Assembly (NCBI GenBank): GCA_021794705.1
Contig: JAJYQH010000359.1
Coordinates: 1-10,903, forward strand
DNA length: 10,903 bases
From: Actinomycetes bacterium
GTDB taxonomy: Bacteria; Actinomycetota; Actinomycetes; Propionibacteriales; Propionibacteriaceae
Direction of reading: 5' to 3'
Shown here piece after piece: positions 1 to 5,004 of this stretch. Made by a program: the position numbers and the translations under genes. The first letter of the stretch is position 1. The number at the start of each line of letters is the position of its first letter. The notes beneath the pieces are model-generated. The model searched no databases. It saw only the letters and a list, made by a program, of their open reading frames with translations, and had not been told where the DNA came from.

Positions 1-507
1 CGCCTCGCCCGGCTGCAGCAGCAGCAGGAGCAGGCGGCCCTGGCCGCGGCCCACGTCAACACCGCGGCTGCCCCCATCCCCGCGGCGACCACCACCACCC
101 GCAGCGCGAGCCGGCCCGCCGTGCAGGCCCAGCCCCAGGCGGCCGCGGTGCCGGCGTCCGGTCGGGCGAGTGCCGCCATCGCCTTCGCCATGGCCCAGAT
201 CGGCAAGGCCTACGTGTACGGGGCGACCGGCCCCAACGCCTACGACTGCAGCGGCCTGATGATGCGCGCCTGGGCCGCGGCCGGCGTCTCGATCCCGCGC
301 ACCTCGCAGGCGCAGTACTCCGCGGGCACGCACGTGTCGCTCTCGCAGCTGCAGCCGGGTGACCTTGTCTTCTACTACTCGGGCCTCACCCACGTCGGGA
401 TGTACATCGGCGGCGGCAAGATCGTCAACGCCGAGAACCCGAGCGTCGGCATCATCGTCGCGCCCCTCACCTCGATGCCCGTGGTGGGTGCGACCCGCGT
501 CGGCTGA
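1..507 (+). CDS. NlpC/P60 family cell-wall hydrolase (5' end cut off by window)
   Basis: Probable secreted peptidoglycan endopeptidase that cleaves stem peptides. Only the last 168 residues are visible; the frame is open to the left edge, so the true start lies outside. The visible part opens with a Gln/Glu/Ala-rich stretch that looks like the end of a coiled coil. An Ala/Thr/Pro linker (to about codon 55) and the C-terminal NlpC/P60 domain follow. The catalytic Cys is in YDCSGLMMRAW (Cys codon 247-249), the His in THVGMYIGGG (391-393), and the third polar residue is probably the Asn in KIVNAEN (427-429), so the triad looks intact. A coiled coil followed by NlpC/P60 is the layout of RipA/RipC-type actinobacterial hydrolases. 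An RipC-like gene (Rv2190c) lies near aroG in mycobacteria as I recall, which fits this context. The substrate bond cannot be told from sequence. The family call is very secure; the RipC-like assignment is inference. Confidence 0.93.
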   Translation, partial: RLARLQQQQEQAALAAAHVNTAAAPIPAATTTTRSASRPAVQAQPQAAAVPASGRASAAIAFAMAQIGKAYVYGATGPNAYDCSGLMMRAWAAAGVSIPRTSQAQYSAGTHVSLSQLQPGDLVFYYSGLTHVGMYIGGGKIVNAENPSVGIIVAPLTSMPVVGATRVG

Positions 508-512
508 CCGGT

Positions 513-518
513 TAGGCT
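513..518 (+). promoter_or_regulatory. candidate -10 box upstream of glucokinase
   Basis: TAGGCT fits the actinobacterial TANNNT -10 pattern and lies in the 72-nt gap between the hydrolase stop and the glucokinase start. It would place transcription start near 525, giving a leader of about 55 nt that carries a clear ribosome binding site. No convincing -35 hexamer is visible, so this is only a candidate. Confidence 0.3.
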
Positions 519-567
519 GCATCACAGCAGCACCGCGCACCACGGCATCCGCCGGTCATCCGCGGCC

Positions 568-575
568 GAGGAGGG
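568..575 (+). promoter_or_regulatory. ribosome binding site that sets the TTG start of glucokinase
   Basis: GAGGAGGG ends 4 nt before the TTG at 580. No ATG or GTG in this frame offers a complete N-terminal ATP-binding motif, so this strong Shine-Dalgarno sequence supports the TTG start. Confidence 0.75.
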
Positions 576-579
576 CCAG

Positions 580-1641
580 TTGCACAGCATCGGCATCGAC
601 ATCGGGGGCACCAAGGTGGCCGCCGGAGTGGTCACCACCGATGGCACGATCCTGCGCCGGATGCAGGTGCCGACGCCCTCGCACAGCCCGCAAGCGGTCG
701 AGGACGCCATCGTCTCCCTGGTCGACGACCTGTCCCGGGCCTACCCGATCGGCTCGGTGGGCATCGGGGCGGCCGGCTGGGTCGACTCGGAACAGTCGCT
801 CGTGCGGTTCTCCCCGCACCTCGCGTGGCGCAACGAGCCCCTCACCGCGCGCCTCAACCAGCGCATCAGCCTGCCCGTGATCGTCGACAACGACGCGAAC
901 GCGGCGGCGTGGGCCGAGTACCGCTACGGGGCCGGGCGGGGCGCCAAGGTCATGGTGTGCATCACGCTCGGCACCGGGATCGGCGGCGCGATCGTCGTCA
1001 ACGGCAAGCTGTTCCGGGGGGCGTACGGCATGGCCGGCGAGTTCGGTCACGTGAGCGTCGTCCCCGACGGGCACTGGTGCCCCTGCGGCAACCGGGGTTG
1101 CTGGGAGCAGTACGCGTCGGGCAATGCCCTCGTGCGTGACGCGCGGGCGCTCATGCGGGAGGGGTCCCCCCGGGCCGCGGCCCTGCTCTCCACCGTCGGC
1201 GACGACATCGACCGCCTCACCGGGCCGGACGTCACGCACCTCGCCGTCGCCGGCGATCCGCTGTCCCGCGAGCTCATCGCCGACGTCGGACGCTGGCTGG
1301 GCCGCGGGCTCGCCGACCTGGCGGCGTCCCTCGACCCCGACCTGTTCGTCATCGGGGGTGGCGTGTCGGCGGCCGGCGACCTGCTGCTCGAGCCGGCGCA
1401 GGACGCCTTCGCCCGCACCCTCACCGGCCGCGGCTTCCGCCCGCCGGCGTCCATCGTGCTCGCACGCTTCCGCAACGACGCTGGGCTGATCGGCGCGGCC
1501 GACCTCGCCCGGCACGCCATCGACGAACCACCGGGCAACCGGGCGTTCTGGCCCCGTCGGCGCACGCACCGCCGCCGGGACGCCGCGCTCCCGCGCCGGC
1601 GGCTGCGCGACCTCGTGGCCGAGCGCCAGCAGCGGGCCTGA
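580..1641 (+). CDS. glk: ROK-family glucokinase with arginine-rich C-terminal tail
   Basis: Cytoplasmic kinase expected to phosphorylate glucose with ATP (EC 2.7.1.2), feeding glycolysis. The 353-residue product opens with GIDIGGTKVAAGVV, the ATP phosphate-binding motif. VDNDANAAAWAEYR carries the probable catalytic base Asp105. A second phosphate motif is LGTGIGGAI (about 130-138). The ROK zinc signature is present: His157 in EFGHV and Cys167, Cys169 and Cys174 in CPCGNRGC. The body closely resembles Streptomyces GlkA as I recall it. It normally ends near residue 315 (IGAADLARHA), but here about 38 residues follow, with 13 Arg in the last 33. Start is TTG with GAGGAGGG 4 nt upstream. It converges on the next gene with only 4 nt between stops. 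Glucokinase is favoured over a ROK repressor because there is no N-terminal HTH. A polyphosphate-dependent enzyme is not indicated, but the true phosphoryl donor is untested. Confidence 0.93.
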   Translation: MHSIGIDIGGTKVAAGVVTTDGTILRRMQVPTPSHSPQAVEDAIVSLVDDLSRAYPIGSVGIGAAGWVDSEQSLVRFSPHLAWRNEPLTARLNQRISLPVIVDNDANAAAWAEYRYGAGRGAKVMVCITLGTGIGGAIVVNGKLFRGAYGMAGEFGHVSVVPDGHWCPCGNRGCWEQYASGNALVRDARALMREGSPRAAALLSTVGDDIDRLTGPDVTHLAVAGDPLSRELIADVGRWLGRGLADLAASLDPDLFVIGGGVSAAGDLLLEPAQDAFARTLTGRGFRPPASIVLARFRNDAGLIGAADLARHAIDEPPGNRAFWPRRRTHRRRDAALPRRRLRDLVAERQQRA

Positions 1642-1645
1642 CTCC

Positions 1646-2002
1646 TCAGCCGGGCGCCTTGCGCCGCCACGCCTGGGCGAGCAGCAGCACGAGCCCGGCG
1701 ACACCCCCGAAGCCGACGACCCAGCCGAGCGGGTTGGGAACGGCCACGCCGGCCAGTCGGGCGAAGGCCACGAGCACGGCGATCCCGATGAGCGCGAACC
1801 CGACGGTGAGCGGCGTCCGGAGGGGCACGGGCTCGGCCGGCGGCGGAATGTAGGGATCGTCGTCGACCTCGACCTCGTCGAACGTCGCGTCGAAGGAGAA
1901 GGGCGACGGATCGTCGCCCGGAGAGTCGCGCTGCTCCCACCCGCTGACGATCTCGGCGAACCGGCGGTCGATCTCCTCGGGCGTGGGCGACGAGCCGCTC
2001 AT
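1646..2002 (-). CDS. conserved hypothetical small membrane protein with acidic N-terminus
   Basis: Unrecognised 118-residue protein. Residues 1-62 are hydrophilic and acidic and include PEEIDRRFAEIVSGW and the cluster DEVEVDDDP. They are followed by two hydrophobic helices at about 65-83 and 92-110 and a short basic end (AWRRKAPG). By the positive-inside rule the basic end is cytoplasmic, so with two helices the acidic head should be too. The RRFAEIVSGW-like segment recalls small actinobacterial proteins found beside glucokinase, but I cannot name the family. The ATG at 2002 was chosen because further upstream the frame crosses the likely promoter and loses protein-like composition. There is no good Shine-Dalgarno sequence; instead the ATG overlaps the stop of a tiny upstream frame (ATGA), suggesting translational coupling. 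It is transcribed towards glk and divergently from the acyltransferase. Confidence 0.75.
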   Translation of the reverse strand: MSGSSPTPEEIDRRFAEIVSGWEQRDSPGDDPSPFSFDATFDEVEVDDDPYIPPPAEPVPLRTPLTVGFALIGIAVLVAFARLAGVAVPNPLGWVVGFGGVAGLVLLLAQAWRRKAPG

Positions 2003-2040
2003 GGGAGCCGGCTTCTCGGGCTCGTCGGGGCTGGTCGCAC
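1999..2040 (-). CDS. possible leaderless 13-codon upstream ORF
   Basis: On the minus strand a GTG at 2040 begins 6 nt after a TAGTCT -10 box, the spacing expected for a leaderless mRNA. The frame reads M-R-P-A-P-T-S-P-R-S-R-L-P and stops with TGA at 2001-1999. That stop overlaps the ATG of the membrane-protein gene as ATGA. The arrangement would let ribosomes load on the leaderless GTG and pass to the downstream gene, which has no evident ribosome binding site. The peptide has no recognisable motif. A chance GTG in GC-rich DNA is a real alternative. Confidence 0.25.
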   Translation of the reverse strand: MRPAPTSPRSRLP

Positions 2041-2046
2041 GTCCCC

Positions 2047-2052
2047 AGACTA
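2047..2052 (-). promoter_or_regulatory. candidate -10 box for the small membrane-protein gene
   Basis: Read on the minus strand this is TAGTCT, matching TANNNT. It lies 44 nt upstream of the ATG at 2002 and exactly 6 nt upstream of the GTG of the tiny upstream frame. No clear -35 element is visible about 17 nt further upstream. Confidence 0.4.
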
Positions 2053-2115
2053 GATCGCCGGAGGCGCCGCGAGGAGACCCCATCGGGCGGGCGCGGGAAC
2101 CGGTGCGCCGCTCGC

Positions 2116-2121
2116 TAAGGT
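2116..2121 (+). promoter_or_regulatory. candidate -10 box for the acyltransferase / sensor kinase operon
   Basis: TAAGGT fits TANNNT and is followed 1 nt later by TTGACG. Transcription would start near 2128 and leave a leader of about 50 nt before the ATG at 2178. No -35 match is seen at the right distance, so confidence is low. Confidence 0.27.
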
Positions 2122-2177
2122 GTTGACGCATCGACAGGAGTCGTCGCGCAGCCGGCGACCGGTCCACGGAGGTCGCC

Positions 2178-2933
2178 ATGTGGTACGAACTGTTCAAGTA
2201 CGGCATTTTCACGCCCGCCGTGCGTGGCCTCGTCCGGCCGTGGGTCACCGGGGCGGAGAACATCCCGGCCACCGGCGGTGCCATCCTGGCGGCCAACCAC
2301 CTCGCCGCGGCGGAGACGATCCTGCTGCCGGCGTCGATCAGCAGGCGGATGACGTTCCCGGCCAAGGCCGAACTCTTCCGCGGCGACCGGGGTCCGGCGT
2401 CCAAGGTCGTCGCGTGGTTCCTCACCGCGGTGGGGCAGGTGCCGATGGACCGCAGCGGCGGCCGCGCGAGCGCCCAGGGGCTGCAGCCGGTCGTCGACGC
2501 GCTCGAGGGCGGCGCCCTCGTCGGCATCTTCCCCGAGGGCACCCGCTCGCCCGACGGCCGGCTCTACAAGGGCAAGACCGGCGTGGCCCGGCTGGTCGTC
2601 GCCACCGGTGCCCCGGTGCTCCCGGTCGGCATGGTGGGCACCCAGGCGGTGCGGGGGCCGCTCGGCGTCCCCGTGCTCCGCAGGCCCGGCATCATCATCG
2701 GCGCGCCCCTCGACTTCAGCGAGTACCGGGGCGCGACCGACCAGCGGACCCTTCGCTACATCACCGACCGGATCATGGCGGCGATCCAGGACCTCACCGG
2801 CCAGCAGTACGTCGACGTGTACGGATCACGGGTGAAGCACGGCGACCTGCAGGGTGCCGATCTCAGCGACCGGGAGCTCGACCATCCGGGGGAGGGGTCC
2901 GTGGCGCCGCCCGCCCCGGTCCCGGCCGAGTGA
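2178..2933 (+). CDS. PlsC-type lysophospholipid acyltransferase with HX4E catalytic motif
   Basis: Member of the glycerolipid acyltransferase family (AGPAT/PlsC), expected to transfer an acyl chain to a lysophospholipid or related acceptor at the inner membrane face. The 251-residue product has the family blocks in order. Block I is NHLAAAET (residues 40-47), block II is VPMDRSGGR (88-96), block III is FPEGTRSPDGRLYKGKTG (118-135), and block IV is VLPVGMVGT (147-155). In block I the catalytic HX4D is replaced by HX4E (His41, Glu46; codons 2298-2300 and 2313-2315). No strong transmembrane helix is visible, so attachment is probably peripheral through the hydrophobic N-terminus. The last 30 residues are low-complexity and proline-rich. 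ATG is preceded by GGAGG at 2168-2172 with a 5-nt spacer. The sensor kinase follows 9 nt after the stop, so the two are probably co-transcribed. Similar to the mycobacterial Rv2182c type as I recall. The exact acyl acceptor is unknown. Confidence 0.92.
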   Translation: MWYELFKYGIFTPAVRGLVRPWVTGAENIPATGGAILAANHLAAAETILLPASISRRMTFPAKAELFRGDRGPASKVVAWFLTAVGQVPMDRSGGRASAQGLQPVVDALEGGALVGIFPEGTRSPDGRLYKGKTGVARLVVATGAPVLPVGMVGTQAVRGPLGVPVLRRPGIIIGAPLDFSEYRGATDQRTLRYITDRIMAAIQDLTGQQYVDVYGSRVKHGDLQGADLSDRELDHPGEGSVAPPAPVPAE

Positions 2934-2942
2934 TCCTCCGCC

Positions 2943-4112
2943 ATGTCTGTGCCAGCGGGGCGCCCGCGGGCCGGCGGCCATGACGCCGTGACCCCCCGGC
3001 CGGACGCCGACCTCATCGACTCCGGCTACTGGGTGGTCATCTGGACCAGATATCTGCTCGCCGCGCACGCGCTGCTCATCAACGCGTTCCGGTGGCCCCG
3101 GGTGGCGCATCCCTGGCTGCTCGCGCTGGTGATGGCCGTGATCATCGCGTGGTCGCTCGTCATCGGGCACCTGCACCGGCGCCGCGACCGTCGCACCCTG
3201 CTCGCCGCCTGGATCGACTTCGCCATCGCGTTCGTCGTCGTGGTGGGCTCCCCGTACGTCCTCGGGGCGCACCTGCTCCGGTCCGACCACCTCACGGCGG
3301 GTGTCTACTGGATGTTCGCCAGCGCGATCTCCCTCGCCGTGGCCGGCGGGTTCCGCGAGGGACTGGTGGGCGGCCTCGTCCTCGGCGCGGCCGCGCTGCT
3401 CGTCGCTCCCACCAGCTACCTGCCCGAGGTGGCCGAGGACCTCGCCCTGCCCGTCGCCTCGGGGACCATCGGGATGATGATGGACGGACTGCGGCGCGTC
3501 ATCGCCGAACGGGACGCCGAGCAGGCCCGGGCGGCGGCGCTCGCCGAACGGGAACGGCTCAGCCGGATCGTGCACGACGGCGCGCTCCAGGTGCTCGCGC
3601 TCGTGGAACGCGAGGGACGGCTGCTCGGGCCGGAGGGGGCGCGGCTGGCCCGGCTGGCGAGCACCCAGGAGGCCGCGCTGAGGAGCGTCCTGCAGGACCG
3701 CACCGTCGACGCCCACCTCACCGAACTGCCGGTGGAACTGACGGCCATGCTCGAGCGCCACCAGAGCGACGGCGTCACGGTGTCCGCGAGCGCCGGCGAC
3801 CTCTACGTGGACGCCCACCGGGCCCGGGAACTCGACCTCGCCGTTCAGGAACTCATCGCCAATGTCGCCAAGCACGCGGGCCCCGGGGCGCACGCGTGGA
3901 TGCTCGTCGAGCAGGACGGCGACGACGCCGTCGTGTGGTTCCGGGACGACGGCGTGGGGATGGGGCAGAGCCAGCTCACCGCCGCCCGGGAGGCCGGGCG
4001 GATGGGGATCAGCGGGTCGGTCACGGGTCGGCTCCAGGCGCTGGGCGGCTCGGCCGCGGTGACCTCGCGACCCGGACGGGGGGTCGAGTGGGAGCTGCGG
4101 ATACCCGTCTGA
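2943..4112 (+). CDS. membrane sensor histidine kinase (HisKA_3/NarL-type, MacS-like)
   Basis: Membrane-bound two-component sensor that should autophosphorylate on His211 and pass phosphate to the regulator encoded next. Of 389 residues, about 1-160 hold roughly five hydrophobic segments (near 29-48, 57-76, 88-108, 119-137 and 140-156), with little extracytoplasmic loop. A short coiled coil (about 183-205) leads to the HisKA_3 dimerisation helix with RIVHDGALQVL. The HATPase domain shows the N box ELIANVAKHA (Asn306), the G1 box FRDDGVGM (334-340) and the G2 box GRMGISGSVTGRLQALGG. Start choice is uncertain: ATG 2943 has no strong ribosome binding site but lies 9 nt from the upstream stop, suggesting coupling. 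GTG at 2988 is an alternative and would remove 15 hydrophilic residues. The fold and neighbourhood resemble Streptomyces MacS (SCO2121, from memory). The lack of a sensor loop suggests intramembrane or envelope-state sensing, which is inference. Confidence 0.92.
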   Translation: MSVPAGRPRAGGHDAVTPRPDADLIDSGYWVVIWTRYLLAAHALLINAFRWPRVAHPWLLALVMAVIIAWSLVIGHLHRRRDRRTLLAAWIDFAIAFVVVVGSPYVLGAHLLRSDHLTAGVYWMFASAISLAVAGGFREGLVGGLVLGAAALLVAPTSYLPEVAEDLALPVASGTIGMMMDGLRRVIAERDAEQARAAALAERERLSRIVHDGALQVLALVEREGRLLGPEGARLARLASTQEAALRSVLQDRTVDAHLTELPVELTAMLERHQSDGVTVSASAGDLYVDAHRARELDLAVQELIANVAKHAGPGAHAWMLVEQDGDDAVVWFRDDGVGMGQSQLTAAREAGRMGISGSVTGRLQALGGSAAVTSRPGRGVEWELRIPV

Positions 4113-4140
4113 GGCCCGGTCATGCGCTCCGGCCCGGGCC
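4113..4140 (+). terminator. weak inverted repeat after the sensor kinase
   Basis: GGCCCGG (4113-4119) and CCGGGCC (4134-4140) can pair over a 14-nt loop directly after the kinase stop codon. There is no T run behind it, so it could be a weak terminator, an attenuator before the regulator gene, or chance in GC-rich DNA. Confidence 0.25.
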
Positions 4141-4269
4141 CTTGGGGTGGGGGCGCGGATGAATTTGGAACCGTTTGGGGCACAATGAGGTCCAAGCGTC
4201 GGGCCCTCCCTGCGAGGTGTCCGGTCGTCTCGTCACGGTACGGCCTGCGCCGGGGGATCGAACAGCTTC

Positions 4270-4273
4270 GAGG
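4270..4273 (+). promoter_or_regulatory. ribosome binding site deciding the response-regulator start
   Basis: GAGG lies 6 nt before the ATG at 4280 and directly abuts the alternative ATG at 4274. The spacing favours 4280. Confidence 0.5.
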
Positions 4274-4279
4274 ATGGGC

Positions 4280-4945
4280 ATGGATGAACTGAGTCGCCGG
4301 CGGGTGATGCTGGTCGACGATCACCCGATCTGGCTCGAGGCGCTCACCCGTGACCTCGAGGCCGAGGGGTTCGAGGTGGTCGCCGTGGCACGCAGCGGCG
4401 ACGAGTGCCTGCGTCGGCTCCGGGCCACCCGGCCCGACGTCGTGGTGATGGACCTCAAGATCCCCGAGCCCGATGGCGCCACCTGCACCGAGATCATCAT
4501 GCGCGAGTTCCCCGAGACCCACGTGCTGGTGATGTCGGCGTCCGGCGAGCGCGACGACGTCATCCGGGCGATCCGCGCGGGAGCCCGCGGCTACCTCGTG
4601 AAGTCGGCGTCCAAGGCCGAGCTGCTCTACGGGGTGCGCCGCACCGCCGAAGGGGACGCCGTGTTCACCCCGGGGCTGGCCGGCATGGTGCTCGGGGAGT
4701 TCCGCCGGATGGTCGCCCGCACCGAGCAGGACGACGACGCCCCGGTGCTCACCGCCCGGGAGATCGACGTGCTCCGCCGGGTGGCCAAGGGCATGGCCTA
4801 TCGCGAGATCGCCGACGAGTTGTACGTCAGCCACCGCACCGTGCAGAACCACGTGCAGAACGTGCTCCGCAAGCTGCAACTCCACAACCGCGTCGAACTC
4901 ACCCGGTACGCCATCGAACAGGGCTTCTCCGACCTCGAGGCGTGA
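4280..4945 (+). CDS. LuxR/NarL-family response regulator (MacR-like)
   Basis: Cytoplasmic DNA-binding regulator, likely partner of the sensor kinase just upstream. The 221-residue product has an N-terminal receiver domain (about 8-122) with Asp13-Asp14 in MLVDDHP, the phosphoacceptor Asp58 in VVVMDLKIPEPDG, Ser86 in VMSASG and Lys108 in YLVKSA, so all switch residues are present. A short acidic linker (about 148-154) leads to a GerE/LuxR helix-turn-helix (about 156-215) with LTAREIDVLRRVAKGMAYRE and YVSHRTVQNHVQNVLRKL. ATG 4280 was chosen for the GAGG spacing and the typical short lead before the first strand. An in-frame TTG at 4175 would add 35 residues with poor codon bias and is unlikely. 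The gene is separated from the kinase by 167 nt, so it may have its own promoter or attenuator there; I see no convincing promoter. Streptomyces MacR (SCO2120) is the closest named relative I can suggest, from memory. Confidence 0.92.
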   Translation: MDELSRRRVMLVDDHPIWLEALTRDLEAEGFEVVAVARSGDECLRRLRATRPDVVVMDLKIPEPDGATCTEIIMREFPETHVLVMSASGERDDVIRAIRAGARGYLVKSASKAELLYGVRRTAEGDAVFTPGLAGMVLGEFRRMVARTEQDDDAPVLTAREIDVLRRVAKGMAYREIADELYVSHRTVQNHVQNVLRKLQLHNRVELTRYAIEQGFSDLEA

Positions 4946-4991
4946 GCGTTCGCGGGCGGGCGGCCGGGCGGGGACGCCGGGTCGGAGCCGA

Positions 4992-4997
4992 TATCCT
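4992..4997 (+). promoter_or_regulatory. -10 box placed for a leaderless aroG mRNA
   Basis: TATCCT ends 7 nt before the ATG at 5005, so transcription should begin at or next to the start codon, giving a leaderless message. No Shine-Dalgarno sequence sits at a working distance, which agrees. The block TATCCTGTCGC is almost identical to TATCCTGATCGC in front of the ThiE-like gene. No -35 match is visible in the preceding GC-rich stretch. Confidence 0.55.
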
Positions 4998-5004
4998 GTC
5001 GCTC

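Noticed and set aside
580-1641. Polyphosphate glucokinase or ROK repressor
   Set aside because: No N-terminal helix-turn-helix is present, and I do not see the polyphosphate-binding motif of PPGK; sequence blocks follow ATP-type GlkA.
1638-1649. CTGA/TCAG inverted repeat between glucokinase and membrane-protein stops
   Set aside because: It arises simply from two convergent TGA stop codons; a 4-bp stem is too short to be a terminator. The CCTGA/TCAGG repeat at 7073-7094 has the same cause.
2003-2542. Upstream extension of the small membrane-protein frame into the acyltransferase
   Set aside because: It runs antisense through a clear acyltransferase gene and across the likely promoter, with no recognisable protein features.
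4175-4279. In-frame TTG extension adding 35 residues to the response regulator
   Set aside because: The added residues have poor G/C third-position bias and no domain, and ATG 4280 has GAGG at good spacing just before the receiver domain.
4405-5004. Upstream open extension of the DAHP synthase frame
   Set aside because: It overlaps the response-regulator gene in another frame, reads as Arg/Pro/Ala-rich shadow sequence, and the family N-terminus begins at 5005.
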